Positions 52,574 through 60,649 of a stretch of DNA of 64,000 nt are shown piece by piece. The translations under genes and the position numbers were made by a program. The stretch's first letter is position 1; each line of letters begins with the position of its first letter. This stretch comes from Aquamicrobium lusatiense. GTDB lineage: Bacteria > Pseudomonadota > Alphaproteobacteria > Rhizobiales > Rhizobiaceae. The DNA is taken from positions 277,846-341,845 of the forward strand of contig NZ_JACHEU010000002.1 of NCBI RefSeq assembly GCF_014201615.1, read 5' to 3'. Below the pieces are notes generated by a model. The model had not been told where the DNA came from and did no database searches. It saw only the letters and a program-made list of their open reading frames with translations.

Positions 52574-53407
52574 TCAGAACCGGTAGGTCATGCCCAGAAC
52601 CGGGCCATGCAGCTTCGTGTCGAAGACATGGCCATCATGGCGGTAATCCACGCCAAGCACCTTGTAGCCGACGGAAGTGGAAAGGTGATCGGTCAGTATG
52701 TAGTTGAATGTCGCCAGCGCCTGATAGGTGATTTTGGACCCCACGTCGAAGCCGCCGACATCGGCCTGAAGGTGGAAGGAAAGCCGGTCTGTCAGCCCAT
52801 GGAACAGCCGCGCGCCGATCACCGGGTCGACCCAGCTGAAACTTTCCTTGTGGGAGGCCGAGACATAGGTGTTGTTGACCAGTCCGCCGACCTTCACCCG
52901 GTTGGACACATGCCAGATGCGAAGTCCGCCCAGCAGATCCAGCGTTGTGCCGGAAACGTCTAAGACACGATAGCCACCGGTCAGCGTTGAGGTGAACTGC
53001 TTTGTGTCCACGTCCACATCCGCACTGCTCGGATAAGGGCCCGTCCAGCCGGGAAGCTGCGGGATACTGCCGAAGCTGTGCGCATCCGTCGTTGACGTGT
53101 ACATGGCATCGCCTGAAAAGACGAAACGATCGTAGCGGGCCCACAGATTGACGAAGCCGCCAAAGTTCAGATCGTCAAAAATATCGCCGAAGCTCTTTTC
53201 GACCGGGATCGTCGGCGCCCGCCGAAATGGCGAAATGTCGCCCTTGAGGCCCGCAGCCCACATGTAGGGGGTGATCTGCAATGCCCAGAGCGGGCGGCCG
53301 GCATCCACCGCTTCCGGCGCCTCGACCGGCAATATGTCTGCGGCGAAAGCACAGGACGTGGCGAGAGCAAGAAAGGCCGCAAGGCCGGCCGTTGCTTTCT
53401 TTTTCAT
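52574..53407 (-). CDS. Outer-membrane beta-barrel protein
   Basis: This 277-residue exported protein has a signal peptide (MKKKATAGLAAFLALATSCAFAAD) and alternating beta-strands (WALQITPYMWAAGLKGD, LWARYDRFVFSGDAMYTS, ATFNYILTDHLSTSVGYKVLG) and ends GPVLGMTYRF with the C-terminal Phe for barrel assembly. It resembles uncharacterised outer-membrane proteins often annotated as porin-like. It lies 7 bp downstream of an exported amidohydrolase, so they probably share an mRNA and a substrate pathway. It is convergent with the dehydrogenase gene with only a 4-bp gap. Confidence 0.8.
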   Translation of the reverse strand: MKKKATAGLAAFLALATSCAFAADILPVEAPEAVDAGRPLWALQITPYMWAAGLKGDISPFRRAPTIPVEKSFGDIFDDLNFGGFVNLWARYDRFVFSGDAMYTSTTDAHSFGSIPQLPGWTGPYPSSADVDVDTKQFTSTLTGGYRVLDVSGTTLDLLGGLRIWHVSNRVKVGGLVNNTYVSASHKESFSWVDPVIGARLFHGLTDRLSFHLQADVGGFDVGSKITYQALATFNYILTDHLSTSVGYKVLGVDYRHDGHVFDTKLHGPVLGMTYRF

Positions 53408-53414
53408 GATCGCC

Positions 53415-54863
53415 TCAGGCTCCGAGCGTGTTCTTGTGAATGCGCCCATCCTTCATGATGAGCTTCAGACTGTTTTCGGGGTCGGCAATAACGGAGATAT
53501 CCTGCAACGGATCGCCATCCACGACAAGCAGGTCGGCGATGGCGCCATTTTCGATCACCCCCAGTCTACCCCGATAGGGGTTGCGGGGACCAGACAATGC
53601 CAGCAAGGCGGCGTTGCGGCTGGTGGCCAGCGACAACACCTCATGATTGTCGAACCAGCGTGCGATCTTGGCCAGATGCCGCCCCTGCGCCGCAGTGCCC
53701 TTGGGGTTGAAAAGAATATCGGTGCCCCAGGCCATGTTGACGTTGTGCTTCTTGCCAAGCTCGAATGCACGCACCGTGCCTTCCGCGATCTCGCGACGCT
53801 GCGCCTGCTGCTCGGGCGTTCCGCCGGGATTGGAATCCTCATCCGCCAGGAAGGGTTGCAGGCTCCACCACGCACCCGCATCGGCAATGCGCTGCACGGT
53901 TTCCTCGTCCGCGAGCTGGCCGTGTTCGATGCTCTTCACGCCGCAGTCAAGCGCCCGCCGGATACCGGCGGAGGTGTAAACGTGGGAACACACATAGGTG
54001 CCCCAGTCGCTCGCCGCATCGACGGCCGCCCTGATCTCGGCCTCGGTGAATTGCAGTGAATCCAGCGGATCGAAGGTCGACGTCACGCCGCCGCCCACCA
54101 TGATCTTGAGCTGGCTGGCGCCCAGCATGAGCTGCTCGCGGGCGCGGCGCAACACTTCCGGCACGCCATCAGCGATCGCGGATATGCCGGCCGCCTCGGC
54201 CGTGCTGAGATTGCTTTGCGCCGTGCGCGGCAGATCGGTGCGCATGCGGAAATCGCCATGCCCGGAGGTCTGCGAGATCATCGCGCCGCTCGGATAGATG
54301 CGCGGGCCCGCCAGCCGCCCTTCATCGATCGCCCGCTTCAGCGCGAAGGACGGCCCGCCGACGTCGCGCACCGTGGTGAAGCCGCGCATGAGCGTCCGTT
54401 CGGCCTCCTGCGCGGCAACGAGATGCACATAAGGAATATCCGCCGTCATCGCCGCGATCTGGCTGATGCCGGCAAGGATGGAATGCCAGTGCGCATCGAT
54501 GAGGCCCGGCATCAGCACCTTGCCGGCACAGTCGATCACATCGGCATCTGTCACCGTCTCATCCTGCCCTACAAGGCTTTCGATGCGATTTTCCGAGATC
54601 AGAACATTGCGCCCTTCAATATAGGCAGAGGACTTGCCGTCGAATATTCTGACATTCTTAAAAAGCACCGGCTTTCCCTCCGCAGCAAAGGCAGGCAATC
54701 CAACCGCCGCAGCGCCGACTGCCGCGGCAATGCCCCTCAGCACCGATCGTCTGGACGCGCCACCGGCAAGCCGCGCGTTGATTTCAGCAACCATCGGGCT
54801 GTGGCACAGGCAACCGAAGCCGTGGCGCAGATGGCTGTATTTCGATCCAAAGCTGATGCCCAC
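53415..54863 (-). CDS. Tat-exported amidohydrolase
   Basis: This metal-dependent hydrolase of the imidazolonepropionase-like group has the metal ligands His125 and His127 in GLIDAHWHSIL, the Lys region SQLKIMVGGG, SHVYTSAG, SIEHGQ and the acidic GTDILFNP. A twin-arginine signal (ASRRSVLRGIAAAVGAAAVG) starts near residue 37, preceded by an unusual Cys-containing leader (HGFGCLCHSPMVAEI). The substrate is unknown. It is divergent from the response regulator gene, whose CTTAAG box lies in the shared upstream region and might affect it too. Confidence 0.85.
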   Translation of the reverse strand: MGISFGSKYSHLRHGFGCLCHSPMVAEINARLAGGASRRSVLRGIAAAVGAAAVGLPAFAAEGKPVLFKNVRIFDGKSSAYIEGRNVLISENRIESLVGQDETVTDADVIDCAGKVLMPGLIDAHWHSILAGISQIAAMTADIPYVHLVAAQEAERTLMRGFTTVRDVGGPSFALKRAIDEGRLAGPRIYPSGAMISQTSGHGDFRMRTDLPRTAQSNLSTAEAAGISAIADGVPEVLRRAREQLMLGASQLKIMVGGGVTSTFDPLDSLQFTEAEIRAAVDAASDWGTYVCSHVYTSAGIRRALDCGVKSIEHGQLADEETVQRIADAGAWWSLQPFLADEDSNPGGTPEQQAQRREIAEGTVRAFELGKKHNVNMAWGTDILFNPKGTAAQGRHLAKIARWFDNHEVLSLATSRNAALLALSGPRNPYRGRLGVIENGAIADLLVVDGDPLQDISVIADPENSLKLIMKDGRIHKNTLGA

Positions 54864-54950
54864 GCCGATCTCCTGAGATCCAAACAGTGTCGCGACGATA
54901 GTTGATTTGCTACCCGTTGCAAAACGCTGACCGGCTTCAGATCGCGTTTC

Positions 54951-54967
54951 CTTAAGCTTGCCTTAAG
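54951..54967. promoter_or_regulatory. CTTAAG-N5-CTTAAG box, copy 1 (upstream of the response regulator)
   Basis: Two CTTAAG half-sites repeat every 11 bp, the pattern of PmrA/QseB-type regulators. The box lies 40 bp before the response regulator ATG and 88 bp before the divergent amidohydrolase. Confidence 0.7.
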
Positions 54968-55006
54968 CCAAGCTTACGAGTGAAGGTCCGTTGGCGGAAG
55001 GAAGCG

Positions 55007-55669
55007 ATGCGGCTGCTGATCGTAGAAGACGATGACATTTTGCGCGACGGGCTAAAAGTGGGCCTGGCGCTTGCGGGCTTCACCACCGATGCGGTGGGCA
55101 CCTGCGAGGCAGCGACGGCTGCGCTGGACTCGACCGCCTTCGATGCCGTCGTCCTCGACCTGATGCTGCCCGATGGATCGGGTCTCGATATCCTGAAATC
55201 GCTGCGCTCAGCCCGCAACCAGATACCAGTGCTGCTTCTGACGGCACGCGACACGGTTGCCGACCGCATCAGCGGTCTCGACAGCGGTGCCGACGACTAT
55301 CTGGGCAAGCCTTTCGATCTGGACGAGGTCGCGGCAAGGCTGCGGGCGCTGACCCGCCGCTCCAATGGTCGCTCCAGCGCAGATCTGAAATGGGGCGACC
55401 TGATGCTGATGCCATCCAGCCAGACGGTCGAGCAGGCAGGGCGGCAGGTGCGCCTGTCGCGGCGCGAATTCACCATCCTTCAGTCCCTGATGAGCCATCC
55501 CGGTGCGATCCTGTCCAGGGCACAGCTGGAAGACAAGCTCTATGGCTGGCAGGAAGAGGTGGAGAGCAACACCATCGAGGTGCATATCCATCACCTGCGC
55601 TCCAAGCTGGGGCCGGGTCTCATCGAAACGGTGCGAGGGCTGGGCTATCGCCTCGGCTCGGAGCCGTAA
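55007..55669 (+). CDS. OmpR-family response regulator
   Basis: This is a 220-residue regulator with an N-terminal receiver (MRLLIVEDDDILRDGL, phosphoacceptor Asp51 in DLMLPDGSGLD, then LGKPFD) and a C-terminal OmpR/PhoB winged helix (LSRREFTILQSLMSHPG, NTIEVHIHHLRSKLG, VRGLGYRLG). GGAAGGAAG precedes the ATG. The likely partner kinase is at 59041-60414, 3.4 kb away on the opposite strand, beyond the thiol genes. The box upstream suggests autoregulation. Confidence 0.93.
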   Translation: MRLLIVEDDDILRDGLKVGLALAGFTTDAVGTCEAATAALDSTAFDAVVLDLMLPDGSGLDILKSLRSARNQIPVLLLTARDTVADRISGLDSGADDYLGKPFDLDEVAARLRALTRRSNGRSSADLKWGDLMLMPSSQTVEQAGRQVRLSRREFTILQSLMSHPGAILSRAQLEDKLYGWQEEVESNTIEVHIHHLRSKLGPGLIETVRGLGYRLGSEP

Positions 55670-55682
55670 GGCAGCCCATGCG

Positions 55683-55699
55683 TTTAAGTCTGGCTTAAG
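55683..55699. promoter_or_regulatory. TTTAAG-N5-CTTAAG box, copy 2 (upstream of the thioredoxin-like gene)
   Basis: This copy has one half-site changed (TTTAAG). It lies in the 119-bp gap between the response regulator gene and the thioredoxin-like gene, 89 bp before the latter's ATG. Confidence 0.65.
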
Positions 55700-55788
55700 C
55701 TTCGCCCGGAAACTGCCCCGCGAAGCCCGCCCGCAACAGCACCCTCCCATCTGTGCGGCGGTCCGGCCAAAGGAGCAGCGTTGACAGC

Positions 55789-56295
55789 ATGTGCGATACC
55801 CGTCCTGATCCCGAAAATCGGCTCATCGGAAGCCTGCATGCACAAACGCCGCTTCATCGGCGGACATTTCTCAGCGGCATGATGGCGCTCGCCGGCGCTG
55901 GCGTGCTCTCCTCGCCGACTGCCGCCCCCGCCGCCACTTATCTTATCGGAAGCCTGTCCCAGTATCAGGCAGCGCTTGATGATCTGGCAAAGACAAAGGC
56001 CGTAGCGCTTGTCGATGTCGGTGCGGAATGGTGCGCCTTCTGCAAGGTTATCGACGACAAGATCCTGCCGGACCGGCGGGTGGCGAAGCTGATGCACGGT
56101 TTCGGCCTGCTGAAGATCGACATCACCACCATGTCAGATGACAATCGCGCCCTGTTGCGGCATCTGAAGGTCGATGGCCCGCCAACCGTTTTCATCGTCG
56201 ATACGCGCAGCGGGCGTGAACACGCCAACACCCGTTCGGTCGGCAATTTCACGACCGAGCATCTGATCGCCCGCCTGCAAGCTTTTACCGCCTGA
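55789..56295 (+). CDS. Exported thioredoxin-like protein (WCAFC)
   Basis: This 168-residue thioredoxin-fold protein has a twin-arginine-like signal (HRRTFLSGMMALAGAGVLSS) and the redox motif Cys82-Ala-Phe-Cys85 in VGAEWCAFCKVID. The cis-proline loop is DGPPTVFIVD. It resembles the C-terminal domain of DsbD, and the full DsbD gene follows 35 bp later. It probably acts as a periplasmic reductase fed by DsbD. AAAGGAG lies 13 bases before the ATG, which is rather far. Confidence 0.82.
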   Translation: MCDTRPDPENRLIGSLHAQTPLHRRTFLSGMMALAGAGVLSSPTAAPAATYLIGSLSQYQAALDDLAKTKAVALVDVGAEWCAFCKVIDDKILPDRRVAKLMHGFGLLKIDITTMSDDNRALLRHLKVDGPPTVFIVDTRSGREHANTRSVGNFTTEHLIARLQAFTA

Positions 56296-56330
56296 CACTT
56301 CCGCATCAAAGTCAGCGAGAGAACTGAACG

Positions 56331-58172
56331 TTGAGAATACTGATTACCGCCCTTGCGACCCTGCTTTTCCTTGCCGGCCTTTTTCCGGCTGCCGCCCAGC
56401 AATTAGACCTGTTGCAGGCCGACGAGGCATTTCGCCTCAAAGCCCTCCCCTCCGCGGACGGTGGCGTAAGCTTCGAGTGGAAGATCGCCGACGGTTACTA
56501 CCTCTATCGCGACCATATCGAAGCGAAAGCCGCGAATGGCGATGCGCCTGTCACATTGAACACCGTGGAAGGAACGAAGGAGGACGATCCCAATTTCGGG
56601 ATCTCGGAAGTTTACTACAGCGAGGCAAAGGCGCACATCGCCCCCGGTTCGGCATCCGAAATCCTGCTGACCTATCAGGGCTGCAAGAAGGATTCGATCT
56701 GCTATCCGCCTGAAACCCGAAAGGTAAATCTCGACACGCTGGAGATCACGGCTGCCGCCTCGGGTTTCGGCCTGTTTGCCGAAATGCCGCAATCCGGGCC
56801 TGCTTCCGACAAGCCGGCGGAAGCGTCCGCCGGCGGCTTCAAAGTTTCGCAGGAAGCCGCTTCCGGCGGCATGATCGCTTCGCTGCTGAAAGATGGCGGC
56901 GCGCTTTGGGTGGTGGGAAGCTTCCTCGTCTTCGGGCTGCTGCTGGCCTTTACACCCTGCGTGCTGCCCATGTATCCGATCCTGAGCGCCACGCTCGCCC
57001 GCTCCGGCGAGACGCTGACGCCACGCCGCGGCTTTGCCCTGTCGCTCACCTATGTCGTCGCCATGGCAGCGGCCTTTGGCCTGCTCGGCATTGCGGCTGC
57101 ATGGTCGGGCCAGAACCTGCAGATCGTGCTGCAATCGCCTTATGCGGTCGGCACGGTGGCCGTTATCTTCTTCATCCTCGCCCTTTCCATGTTCGGGCTT
57201 TTTGAAATTCAGCTTCCTTCCGCATGGGTCAACCGCATGGCTGGTGCCGGCAGCAGCCGGCGCGGCTCGCTGGGCGGTGCTGCCGCCATCGGCTTCACCT
57301 CCGCGCTGATTGTCGGCCCCTGCGTCACCGCTCCTCTGGCAGCAGCCCTACTTTACATCGCCCAGACCGGCGATGCAGTTCTGGGCGCGGCCGCGCTGTT
57401 CGCGCTTGGCCTTGGTCAGGGACTGCCGCTGATCGCCTTCGGCACATTCGGCAGCCGCGCCCTGCCGAAGACCGGCGGCTGGATGGAATATGTGAAGTAT
57501 GTGTTCGGCTTCGTGCTGCTTGGCATGGCTATATGGATGGCATCGCGCCTGCTCGCGGCTCCCCTGACGCTCGCTCTGTGGGCGGCTCTTGCCATGACAG
57601 CCGCCGTGTTCATCGGCGCATTCGACACCCTCGGAAACGAAGCCACAGCAGTCCGCCGCCTGCGCAAGGGCGCCGGCATGGCCGTTGCGCTCTATGCGCT
57701 GATCCTCGGACTGGGCGCTGCATCCGGCGGCGGCGACCCCGCCCGCCCGCTGGCGCATTTCGGCATCGCGCAGCAGGCGGCCGCAACCACAGCGCCCGAA
57801 TTCGCCAACATATCTTCCGCGCCGGAGTTGCATAGCGTGCTTGCCACCGCCGCTTCCGAAAAGCTCCCGACGCTGGTCTATTTCACCGCCGACTGGTGCG
57901 TAACCTGCGCCGGTATCGAGCGCGACGTGTTGCCGGCCCCGGAAGTGACGAACAATCTGTCCGACTTCCGCCGCATCAAGGTCGACCTGTCGAAGCTGGA
58001 TGACGACAACCAGTCCCTGATGCGCGATCTGGCCGTGATCGGCCCGCCGACCATGATCTTCTTCGGAACCGATAATGCGGAAATCGACGGAACAAGGCTC
58101 GTCGGGGAGATCGACGTGAAATCGCTTGTCGCCTCGGCGGCACGGTCGGGAGAACAGGGCCTGACGCAATGA
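56331..58172 (+). CDS. dsbD: Thiol:disulfide interchange protein DsbD
   Basis: DsbD moves electrons from cytosolic thioredoxin across the inner membrane to periplasmic thiol proteins. All three redox modules are intact: the periplasmic alpha domain with Cys118 and Cys124 (YQGCKKDSICYPP), the eight-helix transmembrane domain with Cys210 (AFTPCVLPM) and Cys331 (VGPCVTAP), and the C-terminal thioredoxin domain with Cys523 and Cys526 (DWCVTC). The start is TTG with a cleavable signal (ITALATLLFLAGLFPAAAQ). It shares strand and close spacing with the thioredoxin-like gene and the TlpA fusion. Confidence 0.93.
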   Translation: MRILITALATLLFLAGLFPAAAQQLDLLQADEAFRLKALPSADGGVSFEWKIADGYYLYRDHIEAKAANGDAPVTLNTVEGTKEDDPNFGISEVYYSEAKAHIAPGSASEILLTYQGCKKDSICYPPETRKVNLDTLEITAAASGFGLFAEMPQSGPASDKPAEASAGGFKVSQEAASGGMIASLLKDGGALWVVGSFLVFGLLLAFTPCVLPMYPILSATLARSGETLTPRRGFALSLTYVVAMAAAFGLLGIAAAWSGQNLQIVLQSPYAVGTVAVIFFILALSMFGLFEIQLPSAWVNRMAGAGSSRRGSLGGAAAIGFTSALIVGPCVTAPLAAALLYIAQTGDAVLGAAALFALGLGQGLPLIAFGTFGSRALPKTGGWMEYVKYVFGFVLLGMAIWMASRLLAAPLTLALWAALAMTAAVFIGAFDTLGNEATAVRRLRKGAGMAVALYALILGLGAASGGGDPARPLAHFGIAQQAAATTAPEFANISSAPELHSVLATAASEKLPTLVYFTADWCVTCAGIERDVLPAPEVTNNLSDFRRIKVDLSKLDDDNQSLMRDLAVIGPPTMIFFGTDNAEIDGTRLVGEIDVKSLVASAARSGEQGLTQ

Positions 58173-58972
58173 ACGCCTTCACCATCGGGCCGCTGATGTT
58201 CTCGCCGGATCGCCTCGCCGCGATACTCGCAATCGGGACGTTTCTGGGCGGCGCCGAGATTCTGGCCCGCACCGTGGACAGCCGCTTTGCCGGCTGGTCG
58301 TGGCGGGCGGCGCTCGCATTCCTGATCGCGGCGCGTATCGGCCATGTCCTGCGTCACTTCGACGGTTTCGCTGCCGAGCCATGGCGGGTGCTCGCCGTCT
58401 GGCAGGGTGGGTTCATGATCCCGGCCGGCATCGCCGGGGTGGCGGCGATCACGCTTCTGCATCTGCGCCGCCATCCCCGGTTGCTGTTGTGGACGGCAGT
58501 TCCGGCAGCGGCGGCAGCATTCATGGCCACGCTTGTCATCCAGCTCACCGCCGGCGTACCGCCAACGCCCCTGCCCTCCGGCTCCTACACCTCGCTGGCA
58601 GGCGCCGAAGTCACGCCCTCGACGCTCACCGGCAAGCCGATGGTGATCAACCTCTGGGCCTCGTGGTGCCCGCCCTGCCGGCGCGAAATGCCGATGATGG
58701 CCGATGTCGCTGCCACCAATGAAGAGGCTGCCTTCCTGTTCGTCAATCAGGGCGAGAACGAGGGCACCGTTCAGGCTTACCTCGAACGGGAGGGATTGAC
58801 GCTCGACCCGGTCCTGCTTGACGGGCTTGGCCGTTTCTCGCGCCACTACACCACGCCCGGCCTGCCCGCGACCCTGTTCATCGGCGCCGATGGCCGGCTC
58901 CGCTCCGTTCATATGGGCGAAATTTCACGCGAAGCGCTGCTCACGGGCATCGGCAAGCTGAGGGACGAATAA
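58169..58972 (+). CDS. Lgt-like membrane domain fused to TlpA-type thioredoxin
   Basis: The first 130 residues are a membrane domain that looks like part of prolipoprotein diacylglyceryl transferase: FTIGPLMFSPDRLAAI, then AARIGHVLRHFDGFAAEPWRVLAVWQGGFMIPAG. It lacks the rest of Lgt, so transferase activity is doubtful. Residues 140-267 form a TlpA/ResA-type thioredoxin with Cys167-Pro-Pro-Cys170 (ASWCPPC) and the cis-Pro loop GLPATLFIGADG. The start overlaps dsbD by 4 bp, so DsbD is the probable electron donor. Such fusions exist, but their role is not known. Confidence 0.82.
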   Translation: MNAFTIGPLMFSPDRLAAILAIGTFLGGAEILARTVDSRFAGWSWRAALAFLIAARIGHVLRHFDGFAAEPWRVLAVWQGGFMIPAGIAGVAAITLLHLRRHPRLLLWTAVPAAAAAFMATLVIQLTAGVPPTPLPSGSYTSLAGAEVTPSTLTGKPMVINLWASWCPPCRREMPMMADVAATNEEAAFLFVNQGENEGTVQAYLEREGLTLDPVLLDGLGRFSRHYTTPGLPATLFIGADGRLRSVHMGEISREALLTGIGKLRDE

Positions 58973-58983
58973 GCGCTTCTGAA

Positions 58984-59040
58984 GCATGCCGCCCGAAAGT
59001 GGGTACGGTTTCGGGACAACGACATGCGTGAGATCAGGCT
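58984..59040. repeat. Dispersed intergenic repeat, second GACAACGACATGCGT copy
   Basis: GCCCGAAAGTGGG, then GGTTTCGGGACAACGACATGCGT, shares about 30 bases with the copy at 2743-2806. It lies between the convergent TlpA fusion and kinase genes. Confidence 0.6.
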
Positions 59041-60414
59041 TTAGGCCGCCGCGCTCATCTTCTGCGCCATGCCAGCCGGGATGATGATTGCGGCCGAGAG
59101 GCCACCCTGTTTACGGTTGCGTATATCCAGCCTTGCTCCGGCATGGTCCAGCGCCGTTTCCACGATGCTGAGCCCCAGCCCGCTGCCCACCGATGAGCGG
59201 AACCGGCCCCGGAAAAAGCGCTCCGTCACGCGTGGCAGTTCTTCCTGCGGAATGCCCGGTCCCTCGTCCTCAATGCGCAGGACAACGTCCTCGCCTTCCT
59301 CGGCGATACGGCAGAAAACCCGCCCGCCGGGCGGTGAATGGTGCACAGCATTTTCCAGCAGATTGCGCACGGCAAGCCGGAACAGCTCTGCCGGCAGCGT
59401 GAATGAAAAGGCCGAAAGGCCGGGCTCGACAAAGATGACGGCGTCCCCGCCAGCGTGCTGCGTCACCAGCTCATCAGCCACCGACTGTACAACGCCCCCG
59501 GCATTGAAGGTTTCCGGAGCCACGGCCTCACCGCCGGCTTCCAGCGAGGCAATATCCAGCAACTGCCGGACCAGCCGGCCGGTGCGATCCACACCCACGA
59601 CGATCTGCGACAGCGCGTTTTGCTGAACCGCCGGATCGCTGCTGGCAAGGGCCACCTGCGCCTGTGTCTTGAGGCCCGACATCGGCGTGCGCAGTTCATG
59701 CGCGGCGAAGGCGATGAAATCACGCTCGCGCTCGCGGGCGTCGGACACCCGCCGAAACAGCGCATTCAGCGCTTTCACCACAGGTTGCAGCTCGCTGGCC
59801 GCACCGCCCGCGTCGATCGGGTGCAGGTCGGATGCAGGACGCATGGAAAGCTCCCGCGCAATCCGGCTGAGCGGGGTCAGCCCGCGCCCGACACTCAGCC
59901 AGATCAGGCCAGCCAGCACCGGCAGGATCAGCAATGCGGGCAAAAGCACGCCGAAAATCACGCTGTTGACCAGATGATCGCGGAAGTAAACGCGATCCCC
60001 AACCATAACCCGCACGCCTGCCTGTGGGTTATTGACCGTATAGACCCGCCAGGTTTCGCCATTGATGACGGTGTTGGAAAAGCCGTCCGCATCCTCCGAC
60101 AGCCTCGTCTCCGGAGCGCCTTCGGACTGGCTGAGCAAAGTGCCTTCCAGTGACCAGATCTGACAGGAAAGCTGGCGATTATAGGCTTCGTGCGTCTCCA
60201 TTTCGACAGATGGGATCGACGCATCCTCGCCTGCGCCCAGCGCACGCTTCGTAACCATGGAGTTGACCATGCGCGCAGCCTCCATCAGCCGCGCATCGAG
60301 AACCCGTTCGAGTTGCGCGCCGGTGGAAAAGAAAATCCACGCCACAGCCGACAGCCACACCAGACCCGTGATGAGGATGAGAATGGCGAACAGTCGTGTC
60401 CGCATGGAACGCAT
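59041..60414 (-). CDS. Sensor histidine kinase (QseC/TctE-like)
   Basis: This 457-residue kinase has two transmembrane helices (about 8-29 and 152-174) enclosing a periplasmic sensor domain of about 120 residues. HAMP, HisKA with His239 in AAHELRTPMSGLK, and HATPase_c follow (NLLENAVHHSPPGG, EDEGPGIP, GSGLGLSIVETAL). It is the only kinase near the response regulator at 55007 and has the matching family type, so I infer a pair. The sensor domain has one Cys (near residue 84), which could respond to thiol state; this is a guess. Confidence 0.9.
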   Translation of the reverse strand: MRSMRTRLFAILILITGLVWLSAVAWIFFSTGAQLERVLDARLMEAARMVNSMVTKRALGAGEDASIPSVEMETHEAYNRQLSCQIWSLEGTLLSQSEGAPETRLSEDADGFSNTVINGETWRVYTVNNPQAGVRVMVGDRVYFRDHLVNSVIFGVLLPALLILPVLAGLIWLSVGRGLTPLSRIARELSMRPASDLHPIDAGGAASELQPVVKALNALFRRVSDARERERDFIAFAAHELRTPMSGLKTQAQVALASSDPAVQQNALSQIVVGVDRTGRLVRQLLDIASLEAGGEAVAPETFNAGGVVQSVADELVTQHAGGDAVIFVEPGLSAFSFTLPAELFRLAVRNLLENAVHHSPPGGRVFCRIAEEGEDVVLRIEDEGPGIPQEELPRVTERFFRGRFRSSVGSGLGLSIVETALDHAGARLDIRNRKQGGLSAAIIIPAGMAQKMSAAA

Positions 60415-60483
60415 CGGACTTTTCTCCGTTTACCGCACCGTCTGCCGGCAGGCGGCGCAGGGCTTCATGCCTCATGCCAGCAC

Positions 60484-60500
60484 CTTAAGGCAAACTTAAG
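60484..60500. promoter_or_regulatory. CTTAAG-N5-CTTAAG box, copy 3 (kinase side)
   Basis: A perfect copy of the box lies 69 bp upstream of the minus-strand kinase gene, in the divergent kinase-dsbA region. It starts exactly 100 bp from copy 4. Confidence 0.7.
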
Positions 60501-60583
60501 AAACCTTGCCGGCTGCCGTTCCGGCATCTGTGCGCTGTCTGCAACACCCTGTTTTTAACGTGCGCGAAGGCTTTCCTTTTGTC

Positions 60584-60600
60584 CTTAAGCCTGCCTTAAG
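60584..60600. promoter_or_regulatory. CTTAAG-N5-CTTAAG box, copy 4 (dsbA side)
   Basis: A second perfect copy in the same divergent region lies 49 bp before the dsbA start. The kinase and dsbA thus each have their own box. Confidence 0.7.
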
Positions 60601-60649
60601 GTCCACCAAACCCTGTCGGCCCGACCATCTGAAATCGAGGCCGCTTATC

